This document shows, one piece after another, positions 8,616-17,927 of a stretch of 64,000 bases of DNA. The notes under the pieces are model-generated. The model saw only the letters and a program-made list of their open reading frames with translations. It was not told where the DNA came from and searched no databases. A program made the position numbers and the translations under genes. Position 1 is the first letter of the stretch. Every line of letters starts with the position of its first letter. The DNA is from Chromobacterium piscinae (GTDB taxonomy: Bacteria; Pseudomonadota; Gammaproteobacteria; Burkholderiales; Chromobacteriaceae): positions 1 through 64,000 of the forward strand of contig NZ_JAJOHV010000009.1 of the NCBI RefSeq assembly GCF_021129175.1, read 5' to 3'.

Positions 8616-8644
8616 TTGCTAAATGGATTTTGCCGAGCGATATT
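8616..8644 (+). promoter_or_regulatory. Possible promoter of the Lrp-type regulator
   Basis: TTGCTA (8616-8621) is 17 nt from GATATT (8639-8644), each with four or five matches to the sigma-70 consensus. The predicted transcript starts about 36 nt before the start codon. Confidence 0.4.
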
Positions 8645-8686
8645 GAGGAATAAAATGTCTCAACAAACCGATTATCAGGAGAAAAT

Positions 8687-9172
8687 ATGCCAAGTCTCAC
8701 ATTAGATAAGACAGACTTGCGTATTCTGGCCGAGCTGCAGCTTGACGGCCGGTTGACCAACGTCGAGCTGGCCGAACGCGTGGCGCTGTCGCCATCGCCC
8801 TGCCTGCGCCGACTTAAGCAACTGGAAGAGTCCGGTGTAATCCGCCAGTACGTCGCCCTGCTCGACCCCGCTCACATCGGTTTAGGCCTGCAGGCCTGGG
8901 TGCGCGTCACGCTGGAAAAACGCGGCAATATGCATTTGCAGAGCTTCATCGACGCCGTGCAAAACTGGCCGGAAGTGATCAACTGCTTCGCGATGACCGG
9001 CGAAATGGATTACCTGCTGCAGGTGTACTTCGAAGACATGGAGCACTTCTCGCGCTTCGTGATGGACGAGCTTCTCCAGCATCCGGGCGTCGAGGACGTG
9101 AAGTCCAGCTTCGTGCTGAAAGAGATCAAGCGCACCACCGCGCTGCCGCTGGGACAGATGCGCGGCATGTAA
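8687..9172 (+). CDS. Lrp/AsnC-family transcriptional regulator
   Basis: This 161-residue DNA-binding protein has an N-terminal helix-turn-helix (LDKTDLRILAELQLDGRLTN, then VALSPSPCLRRLKQLEESGVI) and a C-terminal RAM/AsnC effector-binding domain (MTGEMDYLLQVYFEDMEHFSRFV). Such proteins respond to amino acids or related metabolites. CAGGAG precedes the ATG at a good distance. Divergence from hppD suggests local control of tyrosine breakdown; this is inferred from position. A strong terminator follows. Confidence 0.92.
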   Translation: MPSLTLDKTDLRILAELQLDGRLTNVELAERVALSPSPCLRRLKQLEESGVIRQYVALLDPAHIGLGLQAWVRVTLEKRGNMHLQSFIDAVQNWPEVINCFAMTGEMDYLLQVYFEDMEHFSRFVMDELLQHPGVEDVKSSFVLKEIKRTTALPLGQMRGM

Positions 9173-9187
9173 GCGGCGCGCGCCCCA

Positions 9188-9221
9188 AAAACAAAACGGC
9201 CCGAAAGGGCCGTTTTGTTTT
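9188..9221. terminator. Bidirectional terminator
   Basis: A perfect 15-bp stem (arms 9188-9202 and 9207-9221) has a GAAA tetraloop and T-rich ends on both strands. It separates the converging Lrp-type and UPF0114 genes. Confidence 0.93.
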
Positions 9222-9232
9222 GGCTGCGCCGG

Positions 9233-9790
9233 TCAATCGCGCTGGTGGTGGGCGGTGGTGCCGGCCAGCAGCTTGTCGGTGTAGGCGATGGCCGCCGCCG
9301 ACAGCAGGAAGGCCAGGTGCAGGAACAGCTGCCACTTGATGGTGTGCTCGTCGATGCGGCTGGCGTTGATGAAGGTCTGCAGCAGATGGATGGACGAAAT
9401 GCTGATGATGGCCATCGACAGCTTCACCTTCAGCACCGAGGCGTTGACGTGGTCCAGCCATTCCGGCTGGTCCGGATGAGTATCAATGCGCAGCCGAGAC
9501 ACGAAAGTCTCGTAGCCGCCCACCGTCACCATCACCAGCAGGTTGGCGATCATCACCACATCGATCAGGCCCAGCACCGCCAGCATGATGTCGGTCTCGG
9601 TCAGGTGGTTCAGCCCTTCCAGCAGCTCCCACAGCTGGGCCAGGAATTTCCAGGCGTACACGCCCTGCACCACGATCAGGCCGAGATAAATGGGCAATTG
9701 CAGCCAGCGGCTGCTGAAGATCACCTGGCCGAGCAGCGACTTCCTGGGTTCGGATTGAATTTGTCCTTGGACGTGTTGCTGGTCTTGCAT
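9233..9790 (-). CDS. UPF0114 (YqhA-like) inner-membrane protein
   Basis: A 185-residue protein of the TIGR00645/UPF0114 family, function unknown. Four hydrophobic segments are visible, around residues 25-50, 65-95, 125-145 and 150-175, with the family stretches [16 protein letters not shown] and [15 protein letters not shown]. It lies 52 nt after metF on the same strand and is likely co-transcribed with it. Nothing links it to one-carbon metabolism except position. Confidence 0.85.
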   Translation of the reverse strand: MQDQQHVQGQIQSEPRKSLLGQVIFSSRWLQLPIYLGLIVVQGVYAWKFLAQLWELLEGLNHLTETDIMLAVLGLIDVVMIANLLVMVTVGGYETFVSRLRIDTHPDQPEWLDHVNASVLKVKLSMAIISISSIHLLQTFINASRIDEHTIKWQLFLHLAFLLSAAAIAYTDKLLAGTTAHHQRD

Positions 9791-9842
9791 GGGCTTTCCT
9801 GTCGTTCGCGGCCGCGGGCGGCTTTGCGCCGCCCGCTCGCCG

Positions 9843-10679
9843 TCACAGGCCCAGCCTCTGCCAGATGGTGGAGACCAGGCCCGCCTGGTTCAATGTGTAA
9901 AAATGCAGACCGGGCGCGCCGCCTTGCAGCAGGCGGTCGCACAGCTCGGTCACCACGTCCAGCCCCAGCGCGCGGATGGACGCGGTATCGTCGTAATAGG
10001 CCTGCATGCGCAGGCGCAGCCAGCGCGGGACTTCCGCCCCGCACATGTCGGAGAAGCGGCACAGCTGACCGAAATTGGAGATCGGCATGATACCCGGCAC
10101 GATGGGAATGTCCACCCCGCGCGCGCGCGCTTCGTCGACGAAGCGGAAATAGCTGTCGGCGTTGAAGAAATACTGGGTCATCGCGGAGTCGGCTCCGGCC
10201 CGGACCTTGCGCACGAAGTTGGCGAGATCGTCTTCGGCCGAACGCGCTTGCGGATGGAATTCCGGATAGGCCGCCACCTCGATGTGGAAATGGTCGCCAT
10301 GCTCGGCGCGGATGAACTCCACCAGCTCGTTGGCATAGCGGAATTCGCCAGCGGCCACCATGCCCGACGGGATGTCGCCGCGCAGCGCCACCAGGTGGCG
10401 GATGCCGTTGCCGCGGTATTCGTTGAGGATGGCGGCGATGTTCTCGCGGGTGGAGCCGATGCAGGACAGGTGCGGCGCGGCGGCCTGCCCTTCGCTGCGG
10501 ATCTCCAGCACGGTGGACAAGGTGCCGTCGCGAGTAGTTCCGCCGGCGCCGAAAGTCACCGAGAAGAACTGCGGTTTGAACTGGGCCAGCTGCTGTCGCG
10601 TGGTGCGCAGCTTGGCCACGCCCTCGGGCGTTTTGGGCGGAAAGAATTCGAAACTGAAGGTGCGCGGCGTCTGCGTCAT
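9843..10679 (-). CDS. metF: 5,10-methylenetetrahydrofolate reductase
   Basis: This 278-residue FAD enzyme reduces methylenetetrahydrofolate to methyltetrahydrofolate, the methyl donor for methionine synthesis. It is a TIM barrel with the N-terminal motif [10 protein letters not shown] (catalytic Glu), [18 protein letters not shown], and [12 protein letters not shown] in the FAD site. GAGAGGATCACC supplies the ribosome site. It follows ahcY with an intrinsic terminator between, so its expression may need read-through or its own promoter. Confidence 0.97.
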   Translation of the reverse strand: MTQTPRTFSFEFFPPKTPEGVAKLRTTRQQLAQFKPQFFSVTFGAGGTTRDGTLSTVLEIRSEGQAAAPHLSCIGSTRENIAAILNEYRGNGIRHLVALRGDIPSGMVAAGEFRYANELVEFIRAEHGDHFHIEVAAYPEFHPQARSAEDDLANFVRKVRAGADSAMTQYFFNADSYFRFVDEARARGVDIPIVPGIMPISNFGQLCRFSDMCGAEVPRWLRLRMQAYYDDTASIRALGLDVVTELCDRLLQGGAPGLHFYTLNQAGLVSTIWQRLGL

Positions 10680-10749
10680 GGTGATCCTCTCTATCGCTGT
10701 CCTGGCTATCGGCCTCTGTGTGCCGTTGATCGTCTGGCTCGCCCGAAAA

Positions 10750-10785
10750 AAACGGACAGCACCATTCTATGAGGGCTGTCCGTTT
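10750..10785 (-). terminator. Rho-independent terminator after ahcY
   Basis: AAACGGACAGC pairs with GCTGTCCGTTT (arms 10775-10785 and 10750-10760) around a 14-nt loop, followed on the minus strand by a run of T. It lies inside the ahcY-metF unit. Confidence 0.85.
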
Positions 10786-10801
10786 CGCCTTGGTTCAATA
10801 A

Positions 10802-12202
10802 TCAATAACGATAGTGATCCGGCTTATAAGGCCCCTGCTTGGGCACGCTGATGTAGGTAGCCTGCAGGTCGGACAGCTCGGTCAGCCGCGCGCCGATGCG
10901 GGAAAGGTGCAGACGGGCGACCTTCTCGTCCAGATGCTTGGGCAGTACGTAGACTTTCTTTTCATACTGATGGCCGTTGGCGAACAATTCAATCTGCGCC
11001 AGCACCTGGTTGGTGAAGCTGTTGGACATCACGAAGCTCGGGTGGCCGGTGCCGCAACCCAGGTTCACCAGACGGCCTTCGGCCAGCAGGATCACGCGCT
11101 TGCCGTCGGGGAAGATGATGTGGTCGACCTGCGGCTTGATGTTTTCCCACTGGTACTGGCGCAAGCTGGCGACTTCGATCTCGCTGTCGAAGTGGCCGAT
11201 ATTGCAGACGATGGCGTTGTTGCGCATCTTCTTCATGTGCTCATGGGTGATCACGCCGACGTTGCCGGTGGCGGTGACGAAGATGTCGGCCTGATCGGCC
11301 ACCTCGTCCATCCGCACCACGCGGTAGCCTTCCATCGCCGCCTGCAGCGCGCAGATCGGATCGATTTCAGTCACCCACACGGTGGCGCCCAAGCCGCGCA
11401 AGCTTTGCGCGCAGCCCTTGCCCACGTCGCCGTAGCCCAACACCACCGCCACCTTGCCGGCCACCATCACGTCGGTGGCGCGCTTGATGCCGTCGACCAG
11501 ACTCTCGCGGCAACCGTACAAGTTGTCGAACTTGGACTTGGTGACCGAGTCGTTGACGTTGATCGCCGGGAACGGCAGCTGCTTGTCCTTCTCCAGCTGG
11601 TACAGTCGATGCACGCCGGTGGTGGTTTCCTCTGTGACGCCCTGGATATGCTGCAGGCGCTTGGAGTACCAGTGCGGATCAACCGCCAGGTGGCGCTTGA
11701 TCGACGCGAACAGCGCGGTCTCTTCTTCATTGGTCGGATGGGCGATCACGCCGATGTCCTTCTCCGCCTTGCTGCCCAGCATCAACAGCAGCGTGGCGTC
11801 GCCGCCGTCGTCCAGGATCATGTTGGCCGGCTGGCCCTCGGGCCATTCGAAGATCTTGTGGCTGAATTCCCAGTACTCGTCGAGACTCTCGCCCTTGAAC
11901 GCGAACACCGGAATATCGGCCGCGGCGATGGCGGCGGCGGCGTGGTCCTGGGTGGAGAAGATGTTGCACGAGGCCCAGCGCACTTCGGCGCCCAGCGCCG
12001 TCAGCGTCTCGATCAACACCGCGGTCTGCACCGTCATGTGCAGGCTGCCCGCGATGCGCGCGCCGCGCAGCGGCTGCGCGGCGTGGTATTCGTCGCGCGT
12101 CGCCATCAGACCGGGCATCTCGGTCTCGGCGATGTTCAATTCCTTGCGCCCCCAACCGGCAAGCGCGATGTCAGCTACATGGAAATCGGAAAAGTCAGCC
12201 AT
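10802..12202 (-). CDS. ahcY: S-adenosylhomocysteine hydrolase
   Basis: This 466-residue NAD enzyme splits S-adenosylhomocysteine into adenosine and homocysteine and so removes the product inhibitor of methyltransferases. Visible motifs are [29 protein letters not shown] with the substrate-binding Lys, the NAD fingerprint [11 protein letters not shown], and the C-terminal KPDHYRY essential for activity. The roughly 40-residue insert between residues 150 and 190 (DDGGDATLL onward) is typical of proteobacterial forms. I chose [11 protein letters not shown] at 12202. An SAH riboswitch lies in its leader, so product accumulation turns it on. Confidence 0.97.
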   Translation of the reverse strand: MADFSDFHVADIALAGWGRKELNIAETEMPGLMATRDEYHAAQPLRGARIAGSLHMTVQTAVLIETLTALGAEVRWASCNIFSTQDHAAAAIAAADIPVFAFKGESLDEYWEFSHKIFEWPEGQPANMILDDGGDATLLLMLGSKAEKDIGVIAHPTNEEETALFASIKRHLAVDPHWYSKRLQHIQGVTEETTTGVHRLYQLEKDKQLPFPAINVNDSVTKSKFDNLYGCRESLVDGIKRATDVMVAGKVAVVLGYGDVGKGCAQSLRGLGATVWVTEIDPICALQAAMEGYRVVRMDEVADQADIFVTATGNVGVITHEHMKKMRNNAIVCNIGHFDSEIEVASLRQYQWENIKPQVDHIIFPDGKRVILLAEGRLVNLGCGTGHPSFVMSNSFTNQVLAQIELFANGHQYEKKVYVLPKHLDEKVARLHLSRIGARLTELSDLQATYISVPKQGPYKPDHYRY

Positions 12203-12279
12203 CGTGAAGCGTCCTTGTTCACGCAGCCGGCCAGGATGCGGCCCACCCGTCATCCCGTGCCGCCACGGTCATGAGTCAG

Positions 12280-12362
12280 GTGAGCGCCGTTGGGTCGCTG
12301 GCCGATTAAACGGCCGGCGGCAGCCCGAGCCTGGGGAGAAGACTCCTCGCAGCGCTCCTCGG
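12280..12362 (-). ncRNA. SAH riboswitch in the ahcY leader
   Basis: The minus-strand leader carries the three conserved blocks of the SAH riboswitch in order: CGAGGAGCGCTGC (12349-12361), CCAGGCTCG (12326-12334) and GGCGCTCA (12281-12288). CGAG pairs with CTCG to form P1, and GAGCGC pairs with GCGCTC to form the long-range helix that closes the ligand pocket. A variable P4-like hairpin lies between the second and third blocks. The family binds S-adenosylhomocysteine and raises expression of ahcY and its neighbours. Confidence 0.92.
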
Positions 12363-12373
12363 GTGACCGGGAC

Positions 12374-12379
12374 ATTATA
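12374..12379 (-). promoter_or_regulatory. -10 box of the ahcY promoter
   Basis: A perfect TATAAT lies 12-13 nt upstream of the first riboswitch block, so transcription would start right at the aptamer. No good -35 box is found at 16-18 nt. Confidence 0.6.
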
Positions 12380-12455
12380 CCCAGTCGAATCGGAAAAGGT
12401 AGGACTTGTCATGTCAAAGCGATAAACTAAGGGCTTGTCCTCCCACCGGACCGCC

Positions 12456-14045
12456 ATGAGTTTCATGTTCACCCCGCTGGCCGCGCTCTCCGGCCTGGCC
12501 GCGCTGCTGGCTTCCGCCATCAGCATCATCGCCTGGAGCCGGAGGCAATTCGCCGGCGTGCGCTGGCTGGCGTTGCTGATGGCTTCGGTCGCGTTCTGGG
12601 CGGCCGGCGCGATGTGCGAACTGTCCGTCACCAGCATAGCCGCCAAGCTGTTTTGGTCCAAGGTGGAATACCTAGGCACGCTGACCACCCCGGTGCTGTT
12701 CCTGCTACTGGCGCTGGACTACAACCACATCTCGCTGCGGCGGCGCGGACTGGCCCTGCTGTTCACTATTCCCGCCGTCTGTCTGCTGCTGGCGGCCACC
12801 AACGAGCGCCACCATTTGGTGTGGACCAGCTTCCAGCCCAGCCCCTCAGGCCACAACCTGCTGATCTACGGCCACGGTCCGGCCTTCTGGCTGGGCGTCG
12901 CCGGCTATTCCTATCTGATGCTGCTGCTGGGCAGCCTGCTGCTGATCCGCGCGCTGCACTACTTCCCCGCCCATTTCCGCGGCCAGTCGCTGACCCTGAT
13001 GCTAAGCGCGGTCGCGCCGTGGTTCGGCAACATCCTCTACCTGACAGGCGCCTTTCCTCTGCAAGGCCTGGACCCGACGCCGCATTCTTTCGCCTTCACC
13101 GGCCTGATCTTCGCGATCGACCTGCTCTACCTGCGACAGCTGCACCTGGTGCCGGTGGCCCGCGCCCGCGCCTTCGAAGCCATGGGCGATGGCGTGGTGG
13201 TCGTCGATCACCAGCTGCGCATCCTCGACATCAATCCCTCCGGGGTCCACATGCTGGGCGGCGCGCCGGCGGACTGGCCCGGCCAGCCGCTGCCCGCCCC
13301 ATGGCTGGAGGCCAGCATGCTGGAAACCGGCTCGCATCTAGAGCTGACGACGCCGGACGGCGGCCGCATCCTGGACATCCGCGCTTACGAGATCGAGCCT
13401 TTCCACAAACCGGCGCGCACCCGCATGCTGGTGATGCGCGACATCACCCAGCGGCGGCAGGCTGAGGACGCGCTGCGCGAGGCCAATCTGCAGTTGACCG
13501 ACCGATTGGCGCAAATCGAAACGCTGCAGGCGGCGCTGCGCGAGCAGACCCTGCGCGATCCGCTGACGCATCTGTTCAACCGCCGCTACCTGGACGAAAC
13601 CTTCGAACGCGAACGCGAGCGCGCCGAGCGCGAGGCCAAGCCGATCGCGGTGGCGATGCTGGATCTGGACGACTTCAAGCGCATCAACGACCTGCACGGC
13701 CACCAAGTCGGCGACAGGGTGCTTCAGGCGCTGGCCCGCCTGCTGCAACAGCAAAGCCGGGCCGCCGACATCGTCTGCCGGCTGGGCGGCGAGGAATTCA
13801 TGGTGGTGCTGCCGGGCAGCGACGCCGAGCAGGCGCAACAGCGGGTTGAAGCATGGCGGCGCGATTTTCATCGCCAGGAACACGCCGGCGAACATCCGTT
13901 CCGCGCCAGCTTCTCCTGCGGCATCGCCGCCCTGCCCGGCAACGGCCGCGCGCTGGACGAACTGTACCGCCGCGCCGACCAAGCGCTGTACCAGGCCAAG
14001 GCGGCCGGCAAGAACTGCAGCGTGCGCGCGGCCAACGGCCAATAA
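12456..14045 (+). CDS. Membrane-bound diguanylate cyclase (7TM-PAS-GGDEF)
   Basis: This 529-residue signalling protein likely makes cyclic di-GMP. Residues 1-220 hold about seven hydrophobic helices like the 7TM domain found on histidine kinases. Next come a PAS-like domain (ARAFEAMGDGVVVVDHQ onward), a short coiled linker, and a GGDEF domain from about residue 350. The active-site loop is GGEEF at 444-448, which is catalytically competent. RAAD at 435-438, exactly five residues before it, is a product-inhibition I-site. No EAL or HD-GYP domain is present. The start at 12456 has a weak ribosome site. The input signal is unknown. Confidence 0.9.
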   Translation: MSFMFTPLAALSGLAALLASAISIIAWSRRQFAGVRWLALLMASVAFWAAGAMCELSVTSIAAKLFWSKVEYLGTLTTPVLFLLLALDYNHISLRRRGLALLFTIPAVCLLLAATNERHHLVWTSFQPSPSGHNLLIYGHGPAFWLGVAGYSYLMLLLGSLLLIRALHYFPAHFRGQSLTLMLSAVAPWFGNILYLTGAFPLQGLDPTPHSFAFTGLIFAIDLLYLRQLHLVPVARARAFEAMGDGVVVVDHQLRILDINPSGVHMLGGAPADWPGQPLPAPWLEASMLETGSHLELTTPDGGRILDIRAYEIEPFHKPARTRMLVMRDITQRRQAEDALREANLQLTDRLAQIETLQAALREQTLRDPLTHLFNRRYLDETFERERERAEREAKPIAVAMLDLDDFKRINDLHGHQVGDRVLQALARLLQQQSRAADIVCRLGGEEFMVVLPGSDAEQAQQRVEAWRRDFHRQEHAGEHPFRASFSCGIAALPGNGRALDELYRRADQALYQAKAAGKNCSVRAANGQ

Positions 14046-14077
14046 AAAAACCGCCAGCGGAAACTGGCGGTTTTTTC
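14045..14077. terminator. Bidirectional terminator
   Basis: AAAAACCGCCAG pairs with CTGGCGGTTTTT around CGGAAA, with A and T runs on the two sides. It separates the converging diguanylate cyclase gene and metK. Confidence 0.92.
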
Positions 14078-14094
14078 GACTGAGGCCGGTTAAA

Positions 14095-15264
14095 TTACAG
14101 GCCGGCGTCGGCGCGCAGCGCCTCGACCTTGTCGGTGCGCTCCCAGCTGAACTCCGGCTCCTCGCGGCCGAAGTGGCCGTAGGCGGCGGTCTTGCCGTAG
14201 ATCGGACGCAGCAGGTCCAGCATCTGGATGATGCCCTTCGGACGCAGGTCGAAATGCTTCTTCACCAGCTCGACGATCTTCTCGTTCGGAATCCGGTTGG
14301 TGCCGAAAGTGTCCACCGCGATCGAGGTCGGCTCGGCCACGCCGATCGCGTACGACACCTGGATCTGGCACTGGCGGGCCAGGCCCGCCGCGACGATGTT
14401 CTTCGCCACGTAGCGGCCGGCATACGCCGCCGAACGGTCGACCTTGGACGGATCCTTGCCCGAGAACGCGCCGCCGCCGTGCGGCGCCGCGCCGCCGTAG
14501 GTGTCGACGATGATCTTGCGGCCGGTCAAGCCGCAGTCGCCCATCGGGCCGCCGATGACGAAGCGGCCGGTCGGGTTGATCAAGAACTTGGTTTCCGGCG
14601 TGATCATCTCCGGCGGCAGCACCGGCTTGACGATGTCTTCGATCACCGCCTCGGCCAGCGTCTTGTGATCGATGTCCGGGCTATGCTGGGTGGACAGCAC
14701 TACGGTGTCGATGCGCTTGGGCAAACCGGTGGCAGCATCGTACACGCAGGTGATCTGGCTCTTGGCGTCCGGGCGCAGCCACGGCAGACGGCCATCTTTG
14801 CGTAGCTCGGCCTGACGCTGCACCAGACGGTGAGCGTAGTAGATCGGGAACGGCATCAACGTCGGCGTTTCGTCGCAGGCGTAGCCGAACATCAGGCCCT
14901 GGTCGCCGGCGCCCTGGTTCAGGTCCAAGCCCTCGCCTTCGTTCACGCCCTGGGCGATGTCCGGCGATTGCTTGTCGTAGCAAGCCATCACCGCGCAGCC
15001 GCGGTAGTCGAAGCCTAACTCAGAATCGTCGTATCCGATGCGCTTGATAGTCTCGCGCGCGATCTTAATGTAATCGATGTTGGCGGTGGTGGTGATCTCG
15101 CCGGCCAATACGACCAGACCGGTATTGACCAGCGTTTCTGCCGCGACACGCGCATGCTTGTCTTCGCGCAGGATGGCGTCGAGGATGGCGTCGGATATCT
15201 GATCGGCTACCTTGTCCGGATGGCCTTCGGAGACCGATTCCGAGGTAAACAGGTATTCACTCAT
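14095..15264 (-). CDS. metK: S-adenosylmethionine synthetase
   Basis: This 389-residue enzyme makes SAM from methionine and ATP. Signature motifs are visible: [13 protein letters not shown] at the N-terminus, [12 protein letters not shown] (methionine/ATP binding), and [16 protein letters not shown] (the P-loop-like phosphate motif). Length is standard. With ahcY and metF in this window it covers much of the activated methyl cycle. It is divergent from the acyltransferase pair 76 nt away. I see no riboswitch in its leader. Confidence 0.98.
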   Translation of the reverse strand: MSEYLFTSESVSEGHPDKVADQISDAILDAILREDKHARVAAETLVNTGLVVLAGEITTTANIDYIKIARETIKRIGYDDSELGFDYRGCAVMACYDKQSPDIAQGVNEGEGLDLNQGAGDQGLMFGYACDETPTLMPFPIYYAHRLVQRQAELRKDGRLPWLRPDAKSQITCVYDAATGLPKRIDTVVLSTQHSPDIDHKTLAEAVIEDIVKPVLPPEMITPETKFLINPTGRFVIGGPMGDCGLTGRKIIVDTYGGAAPHGGGAFSGKDPSKVDRSAAYAGRYVAKNIVAAGLARQCQIQVSYAIGVAEPTSIAVDTFGTNRIPNEKIVELVKKHFDLRPKGIIQMLDLLRPIYGKTAAYGHFGREEPEFSWERTDKVEALRADAGL

Positions 15265-15340
15265 TTATTATGCGTTCCCAAAAAATACAAAACCCTGTGG
15301 TGATAGAATAGGCCGCTTTCAGACCAAGACCGCTCAGCCT

Positions 15341-16237
15341 ATGTCCAAGCTAATCCAACTGCTACTGACCTTCCTGGCGAGCCTCCCATTATCCTGGCTA
15401 CAAGGTTTGGGCACCGCTCTGGGGCGGCTGACTTACCTCGCATCCCCCCGTTTTGCGGCGCGGCTACGAGAAAATCTTAGTTTTAGTAAAATCCACGAAA
15501 ACTATCAGCTTTTACCGCAACAAGTCAAACTGGCGGCGGCGGAAACCGGCAAAGGCGCGTTGGAGCTGGCCATCGCCTGGTGCCGCAGCCCGGAAGACAT
15601 TGCCGCCATGGTCAAGCAGTGCCACGGTTGGGAGCATGTCGAGACGGCCCTGGATAATGATAACGGCATTATTTTTATTACGCCACATCTTGGCAGCTAC
15701 GATATCGCCGGCCGTTACATCAGCTCGCGATTGCCCTTTCCTCTGACCGCGATGTACCGTCCGCCCAAACTGCAATGGCTAGAGCCAGTGATGCAGGCCG
15801 GCCGCGAGCGCGGCAAAGGACGCACCGCGCCGGCCACCGCCGCTGGAGTCCGCGTGCTGATGAAAGCGCTGAAGTCCGGCGAGGCCACCATCATTCTGCC
15901 TGACCAGGCACCCGGCAACGGCGAAGGCGTGTGGGCGCCCTTCTTCGGCCGCCCGGCCTACACGATGACCCTGGTGCCCCGCCTGGCGCAAATGAACAAA
16001 GTGACCACGCTGTTCTTCGTCGGCGAGCGCTTGCCGCGCGGGCAGGGCTTCATAGTCCACATCGAGCCGCTGGCGCAGCCGTTCACCGGCGACAAGGAAA
16101 CCGACTGCGCACTGATGAACACCCAGGTGGAGAACCTGATTCGCCGCTTCCCCAGCCAGTACCTGTGGAGCTATAACCGCTATAAATGCCCGGCCGGCGT
16201 CACCCGCCCGGATGCAGAACAACAAGGACACGCATGA
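15341..16237 (+). CDS. LpxL/HtrB-family acyltransferase 1
   Basis: A 298-residue lipid A biosynthesis acyltransferase-like protein. It has an N-terminal hydrophobic anchor (about residues 5-30) and the HX4D catalytic motif in TPHLGSYDIAG, followed by AMYRPPK and the segment IILPDQAPGNGEGVWAPFFG that lines the active site. The family adds a secondary acyl chain to Kdo2-lipid A at the inner-membrane face. The true start is MSKLIQ at 15341; the upstream open frame overlaps metK. Its stop overlaps the start of the next acyltransferase (ATGA), so the two are coupled. Confidence 0.87.
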   Translation: MSKLIQLLLTFLASLPLSWLQGLGTALGRLTYLASPRFAARLRENLSFSKIHENYQLLPQQVKLAAAETGKGALELAIAWCRSPEDIAAMVKQCHGWEHVETALDNDNGIIFITPHLGSYDIAGRYISSRLPFPLTAMYRPPKLQWLEPVMQAGRERGKGRTAPATAAGVRVLMKALKSGEATIILPDQAPGNGEGVWAPFFGRPAYTMTLVPRLAQMNKVTTLFFVGERLPRGQGFIVHIEPLAQPFTGDKETDCALMNTQVENLIRRFPSQYLWSYNRYKCPAGVTRPDAEQQGHA

Positions 16238-17100
16238 AATTAGCTTTCGCCCTGCTATGGTTGATCCGCCTGCTGCCGATGCGGGCCATCGGCCTCATCG
16301 CCGCCGGTCTGGGCGATCTCGCCTACCTGCTGGCGCGCGGCCGCCGCCGCGTCGGCCTGATCAATCTGCGACTGTGCTTTCCGGACATGCCGCTAGCCGA
16401 ACGCAAGCGGCTGATCCGCAAGAACTGCCAGCACATGATACGGATGGTGCTGGAGTACGGCGTGTGCTGGTGGAGTTCGGCCAAGCGGATCGACAACCTG
16501 GTGGACATCAAGAACCTGCATTACGTCACCGATCTTCGCGACAAGGGCGAGGACATAATTCTGTTCTATCCACATTTTGTCGGTTTCGAGATGTGCGTCT
16601 ACGCGCTGAACCAGTACATCCCCCTGGTCAGCGTGTATTCCCATCAAAAGAACGAGGCGCTGGACCGCCAGATCTACGCCGGACGCCAGCGCTACGACAA
16701 CGCCTACATCGTGTCGCGCCAGGAGGGCCTGCGTCCCATCATCAAGGCGATGCGCAAGGACCACGCGCCCTTCCTATATCTGCCGGACCAGGATTTCGGC
16801 GTCCGCGATTCGCTGTTCGTCGACTTCTTCGGCGTCAAGGCGGCCACCATCACCGGCATGTCGCGCATCGCCAAGCTGGCTCGCGCCAAGGTGGTGCCGG
16901 CGATCCCCCGCCGCGTCGGCGATCGCTTCGAGCTGGAGTTCTACCCGCCTTGGGACGGCTATCCCAGCGAAGACATCGAAGCCGACACCCGCCGCATGAA
17001 CGCGTTCCTGGAAGACCGGGTCCGCGAAATTCCGGACCAGTACTTCTGGCTGCACAAACGCTTCAAGAACCGCCCGCAAGGCGAAACGCGCGTTTATTGA
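16234..17100 (+). CDS. LpxL/HtrB-family acyltransferase 2
   Basis: A 288-residue paralogue of the preceding gene, overlapping it by 4 nt. It has an N-terminal membrane anchor, the catalytic HX4E motif in YPHFVGFEM, and FLYLPDQDFGVRDSLFVDFFG in place of the corresponding segment of copy 1. The C-terminus PDQYFWLHKRFKNRP is typical of lipid A acyltransferases. Two diverged paralogues in tandem suggest addition of two different secondary acyl chains, but the chain and position specificity of each is not readable here. Confidence 0.88.
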   Translation: MKLAFALLWLIRLLPMRAIGLIAAGLGDLAYLLARGRRRVGLINLRLCFPDMPLAERKRLIRKNCQHMIRMVLEYGVCWWSSAKRIDNLVDIKNLHYVTDLRDKGEDIILFYPHFVGFEMCVYALNQYIPLVSVYSHQKNEALDRQIYAGRQRYDNAYIVSRQEGLRPIIKAMRKDHAPFLYLPDQDFGVRDSLFVDFFGVKAATITGMSRIAKLARAKVVPAIPRRVGDRFELEFYPPWDGYPSEDIEADTRRMNAFLEDRVREIPDQYFWLHKRFKNRPQGETRVY

Positions 17101-17175
17101 TCCTGAGTCAGGCGCTTGCCCGGCCTCAAATGCCAATGCATTAATCAGATAACAGTCTTCCTGTTTACGGTATAT

Positions 17176-17193
17176 TGTTAACCCCCGTTAACA
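17176..17193. promoter_or_regulatory. Perfect inverted repeat upstream of the lipoprotein operon
   Basis: TGTTAAC (17176-17182) and GTTAACA (17187-17193) flank CCCC. The repeat lies 33 nt before the start codon of the CsgG-like gene, in an AT-rich stretch where the promoter should be. It looks like an operator for a dimeric regulator; the regulator is unknown. Confidence 0.5.
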
Positions 17194-17226
17194 TACGCAT
17201 ACGTATTTAAAACAGGAAGATTGTTA

Positions 17227-17895
17227 ATGATAAAACAAACTCTTTTCGCCACCGTCCTGGCAGCTACCATGCTGTCCGGTTGCGCCACGGAATCTTCGCA
17301 AACACTGGCGGTGGCTCAAGTCGCCAGCGCCAGCAAGCCCTATAGCGGCCCACGCGCGCCCATCTCCGTCGGCAAGTTCGACAATCGCTCCAGCTTCATG
17401 CGCGGCATTTTCTCCGACGGCGTCGACCATCTGGGCAGCCAAGCCAAGACCGTGCTGATCACCCACCTGCAGCAGAGCAACCGCTTCAATGTGCTCGACC
17501 GCGACAATCTGGCGGAGATCAAGCAGGAAGCCGGCCTGAAGAAGCAGGCGCAAGCGCTGAAGGGCGCCGACTACGTAATCACCGGCGACGTCACCGAATT
17601 CGGCCGCAAGGAAGTGGGCGACCACCAGCTGTTCGGCATCCTCGGCCGCGGCAAACAACAGATCGCCTACGCCAAGGTCAGCTTGAACGTGGTCAACACC
17701 CAAACCTCCGAAGTCGTCTTCTCCTCCCAAGGCGCCGGCGAATACTCGCTGTCCAATCGCGAGATCATCGGTTTCGGCGGCACCGCCAGCTACGACTCCA
17801 CACTGAACGGCAAGGTGCTTGATCTGGCCATGCGCGAAGCGGTCAACAACCTGGTCAACGGCATCGACTCCGGCGCCTGGACGCCTGGCAAATAA
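17227..17895 (+). CDS. CsgG/HfaB-family lipoprotein
   Basis: A 222-residue predicted outer-membrane lipoprotein. The signal peptide ends in the lipobox MLSGC near residue 19. The mature part resembles the CsgG family, with ISVGKFDNRSSF near the N-terminus and GADYVITGDVTEFGRKEVG. CsgG itself forms a secretion pore for curli subunits, but no csgA or csgB gene is seen here. AGGAAG precedes the ATG at 17227. It is the first of three lipoprotein genes, an arrangement also known from Neisseria (the NMB1164-1162 region), where the three are thought to work together at the outer membrane. Confidence 0.85.
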   Translation: MIKQTLFATVLAATMLSGCATESSQTLAVAQVASASKPYSGPRAPISVGKFDNRSSFMRGIFSDGVDHLGSQAKTVLITHLQQSNRFNVLDRDNLAEIKQEAGLKKQAQALKGADYVITGDVTEFGRKEVGDHQLFGILGRGKQQIAYAKVSLNVVNTQTSEVVFSSQGAGEYSLSNREIIGFGGTASYDSTLNGKVLDLAMREAVNNLVNGIDSGAWTPGK

Positions 17896-17927
17896 GCCTC
17901 AACCCATACAAAAACAAAACCGAGACA

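Noticed and set aside
8343-8705. Short open frames between hppD and the Lrp-type gene
   Set aside because: They have no ribosome sites and no recognisable products, and lie in the regulatory gap.
15341-17100. A single acyltransferase gene split by a frameshift
   Set aside because: Each half is a full-length family member with its own catalytic HX4D/E motif; they are tandem paralogues with an ATGA overlap.
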